From assembly GCF_900109355.1 (NCBI RefSeq), contig NZ_FOBF01000026.1, positions 84,907-148,906 of the forward strand: DNA of 64,000 nucleotides. The letters are read 5' to 3'. This stretch comes from Nonomuraea pusilla (GTDB lineage: Bacteria > Actinomycetota > Actinomycetes > Streptosporangiales > Streptosporangiaceae). Below, piece after piece: positions 31,923 to 40,272 of this stretch (position 1 is its first letter; each line of letters starts with the position of its first letter). Position numbers and translations under genes: made by a program. Below the pieces are notes generated by a model that saw only the letters and a program-made list of their open reading frames with translations, ran no database searches and was not told where the DNA came from.

Positions 31923-32045
31923 CGCGCGCGCAGCGGCTTGGTTGAATCCCTCTGGGGAGGCCCTCCACTCCGACCTGACCAAGACTGTTGCAGGAGCGCT
32001 CGTGGTCTGCTGTAAGCACATACCACCCCGAGGATTGGTCGCCGG

Positions 32046-34268
32046 ATGAAGCGATGGGGGGATCTGTCACAGGAAACGGCTGATCACCTGGCTGCCGGAT
32101 CCGTCCTCGACCACGCGGAGATGGCCGTCGTGGTCACGGACCGGTTCAGCAATCTCCTCTACTGGAACCCCTTCGCGGAGAAACTGTTCGGCCGCCCGGG
32201 CAAGTCGTCCTCGCGTGACACCTCCCTGCTGTCGCTCGGCATCATGGAGAAAGACCACCCCATGGCCGTCGAGCTGGCCAAGCACGTGCTCAAGGGCGGC
32301 GTCTGGGAGGGCACCTTCGACGTCAGGCGCGGCGACGGCACCATCGTCTACGTCCGCGCCCAGGCGGTGCCCCTGCGCCACTCGTCCGGGTCGGTCACGG
32401 GCATCGTCATCCTGGCGCGCGAGGCGCTGCGCAGCAACGAGCGCGAGAAGGACCGCTTCGGGCTGCTGGAGCGCATCGGCGAGCGGCTCGCCGGCTCCCT
32501 GTACGTCGAGGAGACGCTCAAGCGCGTCGCCGAGATGCTGGTGCCGCAGTTCGCCGACCACTGCTTCATCGAGCTGATGGAGGGCGACCGGCTGGTGCGC
32601 CGGATCTCCCAGCACGTCCAGGGCTGGACACCCCCGTCCGGCACCTGGAAGCCCGTCGGCGCGGAGATCCGCTACCCGTCGGGCCACTACGCCGACACCG
32701 CGCTGCGCCGCCAGGAGACCATCCTGGTCGAGGACTTCGCGAGCGCCACCTACCCCGTCCCCCACGAGGGCAGCGCGCGGCTGGCCGGCGAGATCGGCAT
32801 GACGTCGGCGATCGTCGCGCCGCTGCTGGTGCGCGGCGAGACGCTGGGCCTGATGTACCTCGGGCTGTCGAACCTCACCGACCGGCGCAGCCCCCACTAC
32901 GACGCCTTCGACCGCGACTTCGTCGGCGCCATCGCCACCCGGGTCGCGCTCGCCATCGACAACGCCCTGCTGTTCGAGGAGGAGCGGCACACCGCCGAGT
33001 CGTTCCAGAAGCACCTGCTGCCCAGGAGGCTGCCGCAGCTCGACGGCCTGCAGATCGCGGTGCGCTACTACCCGGCCGCGCCGCTCGCCTCCCACGGCCA
33101 GGGCATCCAGACCCAGGTCGGCGGCGACTGGTACGACGTGATCCCGCTGTCGGCCGGCCGGGTCGGCATCGTCATCGGCGACGTCGAGGGCAGGGGCGCC
33201 AAGGCCGCCGCCATCATGGGCCAGCTCAGGGCCGCGCTGCGGGCCTTCGCCCAGGACGACAAGTCGCCCGCCGACATCCTCGCCAGGCTCGACGAGTGGA
33301 CCCGCATCATCGCCACCCCCGAGCAGGACGACAACGGCACCGAGGTCACCATCCCGCCGATCGTCACCTGCCAGTACCTCGTCTACGACGCCTGGTCGCG
33401 GCAGCTCTCGTTCGCCAACGCCGGGCACGCGCCGCCGCTGCTGCTGCTCGACGGCCAGTGCGTCGAGCTCGACATCGAGGAGGTCGGCCAGCCGCTCGGG
33501 GTGCGCGCCAAGGGCCTGCACGCCGACCTGGTCTACAAGGAGGAGACCCGCACGCTCCCGCCGGGCGCGGCGCTCGTCCTCTACACCGACGGCCTGGTCG
33601 ACCGGCGTCCCGGGCGCGACGGCACGATGCCGACCGAGGAGGAGACGCTCGGCGTCCTGTGCGAGAAGCTGGCCAAGATGTCCGACGCCGACGTCGAGCG
33701 CGTCGCCGACGCGGCCACCGTGGCCGTGCCGGGCGAGATCGACGACGACATGGCGATCCTCGTCGTCCGCTCCAGCGACGTCGACCTCGACGTCGAGGAG
33801 CGCACGTTCCCCGCGCAGCCGATCATGGTCGGCGAGGCGCGGCGCATGGCGTCCGAGGCGTTCTCCGACTGGAACGTACCCGAGGAGCGCGCCGAGCTGG
33901 CCTGCCTGCTCGTCTCCGAGGTCGTCACCAACGTGGTGCTCCACGCGTCCGCCACGAGCGTGCCGCGCAGGGAGCTGATGGTCGAGGGGCCGCCGCTGCC
34001 GTTCGAGGAGTCCTGGGACCTCCCTGGCTTCGAGGACGAAGTGGTGGGCGACAAGGAGTTCACCCTGCGGCTGCGCAGGGGCGAGGAGTCGGTCTGGGTC
34101 GAGGTGTTCGACCAGGACCTGCGCCTGCCCCGCATCCGCAGCGCCGGCGAGAACGACGAGGGCGGGCGCGGCCTTTACCTGGTCGACCAGCTGGCGAAGC
34201 GCTGGGGTTCGCGTCCCACCAGGGAAGGCAAAGCCGTCTGGTTCGAGATTCCCACCCGGAGCCGGTGA
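32046..34268 (+). CDS. PAS-GAF-SpoIIE phosphatase with C-terminal HATPase
   Basis: A 740-residue signalling protein. Domains in order: PAS (about 20-130, EMAVVVTDRFSNLLYWNPFA), GAF (about 150-310), PP2C/SpoIIE phosphatase (about 335-580, VGGDWYDVIPL and GDVEGRGAKAAA metal residues), and an HATPase anti-sigma kinase domain (about 590-738, ELACLLVSEVVTNVVLHA, then DEGGRGLYLVDQLA). It can thus dephosphorylate STAS antagonists and bind or phosphorylate partners, linking a sensor to an alternative sigma factor. No membrane helix is seen. The hydrolase downstream overlaps its stop. Confidence 0.9.
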   Translation: MKRWGDLSQETADHLAAGSVLDHAEMAVVVTDRFSNLLYWNPFAEKLFGRPGKSSSRDTSLLSLGIMEKDHPMAVELAKHVLKGGVWEGTFDVRRGDGTIVYVRAQAVPLRHSSGSVTGIVILAREALRSNEREKDRFGLLERIGERLAGSLYVEETLKRVAEMLVPQFADHCFIELMEGDRLVRRISQHVQGWTPPSGTWKPVGAEIRYPSGHYADTALRRQETILVEDFASATYPVPHEGSARLAGEIGMTSAIVAPLLVRGETLGLMYLGLSNLTDRRSPHYDAFDRDFVGAIATRVALAIDNALLFEEERHTAESFQKHLLPRRLPQLDGLQIAVRYYPAAPLASHGQGIQTQVGGDWYDVIPLSAGRVGIVIGDVEGRGAKAAAIMGQLRAALRAFAQDDKSPADILARLDEWTRIIATPEQDDNGTEVTIPPIVTCQYLVYDAWSRQLSFANAGHAPPLLLLDGQCVELDIEEVGQPLGVRAKGLHADLVYKEETRTLPPGAALVLYTDGLVDRRPGRDGTMPTEEETLGVLCEKLAKMSDADVERVADAATVAVPGEIDDDMAILVVRSSDVDLDVEERTFPAQPIMVGEARRMASEAFSDWNVPEERAELACLLVSEVVTNVVLHASATSVPRRELMVEGPPLPFEESWDLPGFEDEVVGDKEFTLRLRRGEESVWVEVFDQDLRLPRIRSAGENDEGGRGLYLVDQLAKRWGSRPTREGKAVWFEIPTRSR

Positions 34269-35071
34269 GTGGTTCACTCGACCTCATGGAGCTGGCCTTC
34301 GAACGGCGGGGCAGCGGCGAGCCGCTGATCCTCATCCACGGCATCGGTCACCACTGGCAGGGATGGCTGCCGGTCCTCGACCGGCTGGCCGCGGAGCGCA
34401 CCGTGATCGCCCTGGACCTCCCGGGGTGCGGCGTGTCGCCTGCGCTGCCGCCCGGCACCCCGTACACCGCCGAGTCGCTGGCCGACGCGGTCGAGTCGTT
34501 CTGCGCGCTGCTCAGCGTCAAGGACCCGCATGTCGCGGGCAACTCCCTCGGCGGGTACCTGGCGCTGGAGCTGGCCGCGCGCGGCGTCGTCCGCTCCGCC
34601 ACCGCGCTGTCGCCCGCCGGGTTCTGGTCGCGGGCCGAGCTGCTCTACGCCAGGACGGTGCTGCGCGCCATGCGGGCCTCGGCCAGGTCGGCGGCGGAGC
34701 CGGGCCGGGCCGCCGTGATGGCGGGGAACCCGCTGCTGCACGCCGTGTCCGCCGGGCTGCTGGTCGCCCACCCCTCCCGGCTGTCGCCGGCCGCGATGCT
34801 CGCCGCGTCGCAGGCGCTGGCCGGTTCGCAGGGGTTCGACGAGACGCTGGAATCGATCTCCGGGCTGATGCCGCCCGCGCCGCCCAAGTCGCCGATCACG
34901 ATCGCGTGGGGGGAGCATGACCGGCTGCTGCCACGCCGCCAGGCGCTGCGGGCCGCGCGGTGGTCGGGGCAGCGGGTCAAGCTGCTGAAAGGCTGCGGGC
35001 ACGTGCCGATGAGCGACGACCCCGAGCTGGTGGCGCGGCTGCTGCTGCAGGGCAGCCGCCCCCAGGCCTGA
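34265..35071 (+). CDS. Alpha/beta hydrolase
   Basis: A 268-residue alpha/beta hydrolase with HGIGHHWQGW (oxyanion region), nucleophile Ser in AGNSLGGYL, acid in WGEHDRLLP and His in CGHVPMSDDP. The triad is complete. The GTG at 34265 overlaps the phosphatase stop as GTGA; ATG 34286 is an alternative. Translational coupling to a sigma-control phosphatase is unusual and suggests co-expression, but the substrate is not evident. Confidence 0.85.
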   Translation: MSGSLDLMELAFERRGSGEPLILIHGIGHHWQGWLPVLDRLAAERTVIALDLPGCGVSPALPPGTPYTAESLADAVESFCALLSVKDPHVAGNSLGGYLALELAARGVVRSATALSPAGFWSRAELLYARTVLRAMRASARSAAEPGRAAVMAGNPLLHAVSAGLLVAHPSRLSPAAMLAASQALAGSQGFDETLESISGLMPPAPPKSPITIAWGEHDRLLPRRQALRAARWSGQRVKLLKGCGHVPMSDDPELVARLLLQGSRPQA

Positions 35072-35083
35072 GCGGGCGGCCCT

Positions 35084-35245
35084 TCAGCGGAACGTCTGAC
35101 CCCACAGCAGCAGCATCACGATGACGAAGACGATGACCACGCCGGCGTAGCCGACGGGCCCGAGGCGCATCGCGCGGCGCACGCGGTTGAGGCCCCAGGC
35201 GAACAGCAACGCCAGGAAGACCAGGAGGATCAGGCCGCTGTCCAT
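35084..35245 (-). CDS. Small two-helix membrane protein
   Basis: A 53-residue protein with helices LILLVFLALLFAWGL and VGYAGVVIVFVIVMLLLWG joined by a basic loop (NRVRRAMRLG). Its ATG is preceded by weak GGAC-type sequence. It may be a single-gene unit after the acyl-CoA dehydrogenase. Function unknown; the two-helix form resembles small stress-linked membrane proteins. Confidence 0.55.
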   Translation of the reverse strand: MDSGLILLVFLALLFAWGLNRVRRAMRLGPVGYAGVVIVFVIVMLLLWGQTFR

Positions 35246-35275
35246 GCTGTCCAGTATGGGGCGTCGGCCCGCCGC

Positions 35276-35295
35276 CCGCGCGGATTCCCGCGCGG
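35276..35295 (-). terminator. Terminator after the acyl-CoA dehydrogenase
   Basis: CCGCGCGG-ATTC-CCGCGCGG forms an 8-base stem just beyond the minus-strand stop at 35314. Confidence 0.5.
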
Positions 35296-35313
35296 CGAGC
35301 GGCCCGCGTGCCG

Positions 35314-36459
35314 TCAGAAGCCGAACGAGCGGCCGATGATCTCCTTCATGATCTCGGTGGTGCCGCCGTAGATGGTCTGGACGCGGCTGTCGATCCACGC
35401 CTTGGCCACCGGGTACTCCATCATGTAGCCGTAGCCGCCGTGGAGCTGGAGGCAGCGGTCGATGACCTTGTTCTGCAGCTCCGTCGTCCACCACTTGGCC
35501 TTGGCGGCGTCCACGGCGGTGAGCGTGCCGGCGTTGAGCGCGCGCACGCAGGTGTCCACGTAGTGGCGGGCGATCTCCGTCTCGGTGACGAGCTCCGCCA
35601 GCACGAACCGGGTGTTCTGGAACGACCCGATGTTCCGCCCGAACGCCTGCCTGGTCCTGCAGTACTCGATCGTCTCGCTCAGCACGGTCTCCGCGGCGGC
35701 CACGGCCCCCACCGCGATGGACAGACGCTCCTGCGGCAGGTTGTTCATGAGCTGGAAGAAACCCTGGCCGTCCTCCGGCCCGAGCCGGTTGGCCACCGGC
35801 ACGCGGACGTCGTCGAAGAACAGCTCGGCGGTGTCCTGCGCCTTCATGCCGATCTTGTCGAGGTTCCTGCCGCGGGTGAAGCCCTCCATGCCCCGCTCGA
35901 CCACGAGCAGGGTGATGCCGCGCGCCCCGGCGTCCGGGTCGGTCTTGGCGACGACGACCACGAGGTCCGCGTTGATGCCGTTCGTGATGAACGTCTTCTG
36001 CCCGTTCAGCACGTAGTGGTCGCCCTCGCGCACCGCGGTCGTCCTGACGCCCTGCAGGTCGCTGCCCGCGCCCGGCTCCGTCATGGCGATGGCGGTGATC
36101 AGCTCGCCGGAGGCGAACCCCGGCAGCCAGCGCTGCTTCTGCCCGTCGTCGGTCAGGTCCACCAGGTACGGCGCCATGACGTCGTTGTGCAGCGAGAACC
36201 CGAGGCCCGACGAGCCGGTCGCGATGACCTCCTCGACGATGACGGTGTTGTAGCGGAAGTCGGTGATGCCGGCGCCGCCGTACTCCTCGGGCACCGAGAA
36301 GCCGAACATGCCGATCTCGCCCGCCTTCTTCCACACCTCGCGCGGGACGATGCCGTCCTTCTCCCACTGTCCGTGATGGGGGACGACCTCCCGGGCCATG
36401 AACTCGCGCACGGTCTCGCGGAAGAGGAGGTGCTCCTCGTCGAAGAGGTCTCGCTGCAT
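35314..36459 (-). CDS. Acyl-CoA dehydrogenase, long-chain-like
   Basis: A 381-residue FAD flavoenzyme that oxidises acyl-CoA to enoyl-CoA in beta-oxidation. Signatures: AIAMTEPGAGSDLQGV and KTFITNGINADLVVVVAKTD (FAD/substrate), RQAFGRNIGSFQ, and IYGGTTEIMKEIIG near the C-terminus. The Glu used as base by medium-chain enzymes (in IYEG) is Gly here. LPQERLSIA in helix G instead matches the region holding the base of long-chain enzymes. ATG 36459 has GGAGG upstream. Single-gene transcript with its own terminator. Confidence 0.9.
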   Translation of the reverse strand: MQRDLFDEEHLLFRETVREFMAREVVPHHGQWEKDGIVPREVWKKAGEIGMFGFSVPEEYGGAGITDFRYNTVIVEEVIATGSSGLGFSLHNDVMAPYLVDLTDDGQKQRWLPGFASGELITAIAMTEPGAGSDLQGVRTTAVREGDHYVLNGQKTFITNGINADLVVVVAKTDPDAGARGITLLVVERGMEGFTRGRNLDKIGMKAQDTAELFFDDVRVPVANRLGPEDGQGFFQLMNNLPQERLSIAVGAVAAAETVLSETIEYCRTRQAFGRNIGSFQNTRFVLAELVTETEIARHYVDTCVRALNAGTLTAVDAAKAKWWTTELQNKVIDRCLQLHGGYGYMMEYPVAKAWIDSRVQTIYGGTTEIMKEIIGRSFGF

Positions 36460-36640
36460 CGGTCGCCTCCAGGCAGGGTTGATCAGGACGACAGAATACG
36501 ATTCTGTTACCGCGAGGTATACCCGTCGGAGCGGACACGGGTTCATCACAAGTGGTGGAACATGCGGTGTTCGGTCAGCATTGGTGGGGTTTCCGCCCCT
36601 AAGATCTACCCTCGGTCTACTTGTGTGATCGGAGAGTCCC

Positions 36641-38065
36641 GTGAATCGGTGGCGCACGGCGTTGCTCGCCGCATCCGTCGGATCCGTGGCAGCCTTAGGA
36701 CTGGTGGTCCTGCCGGACATCCCAGCCTCCGCCGCCCCCGCCGACCTCGTGGTCGACTACGACTGCACCCCTGCGGGGCCGGACAGCATCGTCCGCCACG
36801 GCCCCGTCCGCCTCACGACCAACCTGACCTTCGCCACCGATCTGGTCGTGGGCGGTCCGCTGAACTTCACCTGGAAGCTCAAGTACGCCAACAGCACGCG
36901 CTTCCAGTCGCCCAACTACTTCGCAGCGGGCGCGCAGGTGCACGCCGTGGGCAACGTGCAGCTCCTCAGCAGTTGGCAGGGCATCCTGCAGCCGAAGGGC
37001 ACCGCCGACCAGGACACCAAGCTCCACCCCGACTCGTACCTGACGCTCCCGGAGACGATCAACGACCCGGGCCTCATGGACAAGCCGGGCACCATCAAGG
37101 TGACCCCGCGTGACATCGAGGTGGACTTCACGCCGCCCGACGGCTCGGTCCCGGTCAACGACGGCAACGAGACCGACAACCCCACGGACCTCCAGGTCAA
37201 GTACAGCGGCACCTGGACCTCCCTCGACGACCGTCCCAGTGCCGAGCACCACGTCCACAACGACCTGCACGAGACGACCGAGATGGGCGCCTCCGCGGAG
37301 CTCACCTTCGTCGGCACCGGCGTGGAGTACATCGGGCCGACGGACAAGGACGCCGGCACCGTCGACATCTACATCGACGGCTACAAGGTGGCCACGGTCG
37401 ACCCCTCGCGGGACGAGGACAACAAGCCCGTGAACCACGACCTCAACGGCGGCGTCAAGCTCTGGGAGTCGGCCGGGCTGGAGTACGGCAAGCACACCAT
37501 CAAGATCGTCAACACCTCCACCAAGCCGGCCTGGCTGGACGCCTTCAACGTGCTCACCGACACGCAGAAGATCCCGACGGGCTACCACCGCGCGATCTGC
37601 AAGCTCGTCGGCGGCCCGGTGTCGGTCGTGGTGACGGTCCGCGAGGCCTCGCCCAGCCCCACCGCGACGTCTCCCACCAGCCCGCCGCCGACCACGACCA
37701 CGCCCCCGCCCAGCACCAACCCGCCCACCAACAACCCGACCACCACCGGCACGCCGACGAAGCACATCACCCCGCCGCCGTCGAACAACGGGATGGGGCA
37801 TGTGATCGTCGTGCCGCCGGCGACCGGGACGAGCAGTAGCACCCCCTCGTCCTCGGCGAAACCGACCGCGACCGCCACGGCGACCAAGTACGTCAAGGCG
37901 CAGGTGGCCAAGACTCCGAAGGGCGGCGTGGACAGCGGTGAGGCGCCCGACGAACCCCGACCGTACGGACTGATGGCCAGCGGTGCCGTGGTGCTGATGG
38001 GCAGCGCCACCAGCGGCCTGCTGATGCGGCGGCGACGCGCCGAGCACGCCGGAGGGCTGAAGTGA
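36641..38065 (+). CDS. Sortase-anchored surface protein 1
   Basis: A 474-residue exported protein. The signal peptide is at 1-32 (ending ASAAPA). A Cys-bracketed beta domain starts VVDYDCTPAG and runs to about 170. A second sandwich domain (about 185-310, GASAELTFVGTGVEYIG) resembles carbohydrate-binding modules. A Thr/Pro/Ser stalk (340-420) precedes TPKGGVDSG (425-433), a membrane helix (about 444-462) and RRRR. This is the shape of a wall-anchored protein. The GTG follows GGAGAG, and TAAGAT (36600-36605) may be the -10. Its stop overlaps the sortase start (38065), implying enzyme-substrate pairing. Confidence 0.8.
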   Translation: MNRWRTALLAASVGSVAALGLVVLPDIPASAAPADLVVDYDCTPAGPDSIVRHGPVRLTTNLTFATDLVVGGPLNFTWKLKYANSTRFQSPNYFAAGAQVHAVGNVQLLSSWQGILQPKGTADQDTKLHPDSYLTLPETINDPGLMDKPGTIKVTPRDIEVDFTPPDGSVPVNDGNETDNPTDLQVKYSGTWTSLDDRPSAEHHVHNDLHETTEMGASAELTFVGTGVEYIGPTDKDAGTVDIYIDGYKVATVDPSRDEDNKPVNHDLNGGVKLWESAGLEYGKHTIKIVNTSTKPAWLDAFNVLTDTQKIPTGYHRAICKLVGGPVSVVVTVREASPSPTATSPTSPPPTTTTPPPSTNPPTNNPTTTGTPTKHITPPPSNNGMGHVIVVPPATGTSSSTPSSSAKPTATATATKYVKAQVAKTPKGGVDSGEAPDEPRPYGLMASGAVVLMGSATSGLLMRRRRAEHAGGLK

Positions 38066-38844
38066 TGACCGAGCAGAAGTCGCTGATGAGCCGGGCGATG
38101 CCCGGGTTGCTGATCGCGGGCTCGCTGGCCGGCGTGGGCGTCGTCATGGTGGGCCTGCTGTCGGTGGTGCCCGCCGTGGACGACGGCTCCGGGCCGGCCC
38201 CCGCGGCCATGGACCAGCCGACGACCGTCCAGATCGAGAACGCGGGCGCGTTCGTGCTGCCGCCGAGCGTCGGCCCGGGCGGCAAGGCGGGCCTGACGCC
38301 CGCCCGCCTGGACGCGCCGCCGCCGCTGGCGGCCGTGCCGACGGTGGCGCCGATCCCGGCGGTGAAGACGAAGGCGGCCAAGGCCAAGACGCGGCCCACC
38401 CGGATCAGGATCCCCAAGATCAAGGTGAACGCGCCGATCGGCCGGGTGACCGTGGACATCAAGGGCAACCTCGGCACCCCGTCGCTGAGCAAGCCCAACC
38501 TGACCGGCTGGTACCGCTTCTCGCCCGTCCCCGGAGAGGCGGGCCCGTCCGTGATCAACGGCCACGTCAGCACCAGGAAGGGCGCGGCGGTGTTCGCCCG
38601 CCTGTCGGAGCTGGCGAAGGGCGACCAGATCTACGTGTCCCGCTCGGACGGCAAGGTCACGCGCTTCACGGTGAGCGGGATCGAGCAGGTCAGCAAGTCG
38701 TCGTTCCCGACGAACCGGGTGTACGGCAACACCGACGATGCCCAGCTGCGCCTGATCACCTGCGGCGGCGTCTTCAACAAGGGTGCCCACAGCTACAAGG
38801 ACAACATCATCGTGTACGCGACGTTGTCCAAGAAAAAGGGCTGA
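38065..38844 (+). CDS. Class F-like sortase 1
   Basis: A 259-residue membrane-anchored transpeptidase. A helix at about 12-35 anchors it; a Pro/Ala-rich linker leads to the sortase barrel (about 110-255). Catalytic His167 lies in INGHVS and Cys233 in LITCGG. The usual Arg on the strand after the Cys appears to be Lys245 (HSYKDNIIVYA). ATG 38065 overlaps the previous stop as TGATG. It would cleave the TPKxG-type signal of the protein encoded just upstream and attach it to the wall. Family assignment is firm; substrate by context. Confidence 0.88.
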   Translation: MTEQKSLMSRAMPGLLIAGSLAGVGVVMVGLLSVVPAVDDGSGPAPAAMDQPTTVQIENAGAFVLPPSVGPGGKAGLTPARLDAPPPLAAVPTVAPIPAVKTKAAKAKTRPTRIRIPKIKVNAPIGRVTVDIKGNLGTPSLSKPNLTGWYRFSPVPGEAGPSVINGHVSTRKGAAVFARLSELAKGDQIYVSRSDGKVTRFTVSGIEQVSKSSFPTNRVYGNTDDAQLRLITCGGVFNKGAHSYKDNIIVYATLSKKKG

Positions 38845-38964
38845 CGGTTTTTGGCGGCTAACAGAAAGTTGACAGGATCAGTTCGTAGGATCTCTACCTA
38901 ACCGTGACCAACGGCTGGGATTCTGGTACGCCTGTTACAACTGTGCTGAAACGGAGATGGACCC

Positions 38965-40266
38965 GTGCTTAAGTCTCAGGCGGGGCGCCGCTTCGCCCGC
39001 AAGACCTCGGTTCTGGGCTTACTGGGCACGGGTGTCCTCTTCGCCGGCTCCGCCTTCACCCTGCTCACCGCGACCGAGGCGCAGGCGGCCACGCCGAAGA
39101 CCTACGCCTACACATGCAGCGGCGGGCCGTTCACCAACACGGCGATCAGCGTGACGGTCACGCCGCCCGACTCCGCGACCGCCGGCGGCAACTTCGAGCT
39201 GGCCCTCGGAATCCCGGCACTCATGATCGCGTCCACGAGCACCCCGCAGACGACGACGAACCTGCAGGTCACGGCCACCCTCACGCCCACTCCGGGTTCG
39301 GTCTTCGACGCCGGGGCCAAGACGGGTCCGTCCGTGCCGTCGGCGGCCACCTCCGTCCTCGCGAGCGAGGTCAAGTACAAGATCTCCGTGCCCACCGGCT
39401 CGACCGGCAGCGTCAGCGTGAAGCCCGGCGAGCTGCGGCTGGCGCTCGCCTCCAGCTCCACCAGCGTGACGACCTGCACCACCACCTCGACCGAGGCCGT
39501 CACGGTCCCGATCGGCACCGGTGGTGGTGGCGGCACGACCGGGACCGACGTCGTCCAGTACGAGTGCACCGGGCCCACCGCCAGCGAGGTCCACGACGTC
39601 GAGGTCAAGGTCGAGCTGACCATGCCGACGTCCGCCAAGGTCGGCGAGCAGTTCGCGATCAAGTGGAAGGGCACGTACACGACGGGCAAGGAGCTGAAGG
39701 CTCCCAGCACCGGCCAGACGATCAGCCCGAAGATCTTCGCCTACGCGGCGCTGACCGGCGTCAGCGGCCTCACGTCGGCCACGGGTGAGGGCACCACCAC
39801 GGTCACCGCCGGTCAGCCCATCACACTGCCGGTGGCCGCCTTCGACCTGAAGGCGACCGCGAACACCGCCGGCACGGCCACCGTGAAGCCCGGGAAGATC
39901 AACTTCGGTGCCGACACGGCCACCGGCACCACGCCGGCGATCTCGTGCACCGTCCAGAACGACACGGCGCTGAAGACGTACACCCTGACCGTGGGTGCGG
40001 CCACGTCGCCGACGTCCTCCTCCACGACGACGAGCTCGCCCAAGCCGACCAAGACGACCACCGCGTACGTCACGGTGACGCCGAGCGCGACGAAGTCGAA
40101 GACGAAGCAGCGCAACTCGCAGACGCCGAAGGCGGGGGCGGACACGGGCGCCGGCGGTGAGATGGGGCCCGACGGGCGGGTGTTCATCCTGACGGGGTCC
40201 GCGCTGGTCGCCGCCGCCGCCGTCGGCGGGCTGTGGATGCGGCGTCGCGGCGTCAGCAGGAGCTGA
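38965..40266 (+). CDS. Sortase-anchored surface protein 2
   Basis: A 433-residue exported protein with signal peptide 1-41 (ending EAQA). Two Cys-bracketed beta domains follow: YAYTCSGGP to TTCTTT (about 47-180) and VQYECTGPT to ISCTVQN (about 197-325), homologous to each other and to the first domain of surface protein 1. A Thr/Ser stalk leads to TPKAGADTG (387-395), a membrane helix (406-425) and RRR. The GTG at 38965 is the start; a TTGACA -35 lies at 38869-38874, but no good -10 was seen. The second sortase starts six bases after its stop. Confidence 0.8.
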   Translation: MLKSQAGRRFARKTSVLGLLGTGVLFAGSAFTLLTATEAQAATPKTYAYTCSGGPFTNTAISVTVTPPDSATAGGNFELALGIPALMIASTSTPQTTTNLQVTATLTPTPGSVFDAGAKTGPSVPSAATSVLASEVKYKISVPTGSTGSVSVKPGELRLALASSSTSVTTCTTTSTEAVTVPIGTGGGGGTTGTDVVQYECTGPTASEVHDVEVKVELTMPTSAKVGEQFAIKWKGTYTTGKELKAPSTGQTISPKIFAYAALTGVSGLTSATGEGTTTVTAGQPITLPVAAFDLKATANTAGTATVKPGKINFGADTATGTTPAISCTVQNDTALKTYTLTVGAATSPTSSSTTTSSPKPTKTTTAYVTVTPSATKSKTKQRNSQTPKAGADTGAGGEMGPDGRVFILTGSALVAAAAVGGLWMRRRGVSRS

Positions 40267-40272
40267 GCCGCC

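Noticed and set aside
32067..34277. Minus-strand frame of about 736 codons opposite the SpoIIE phosphatase
   Set aside because: It is antisense to four clear domains and has Val/Gly/Asp-rich antisense composition.
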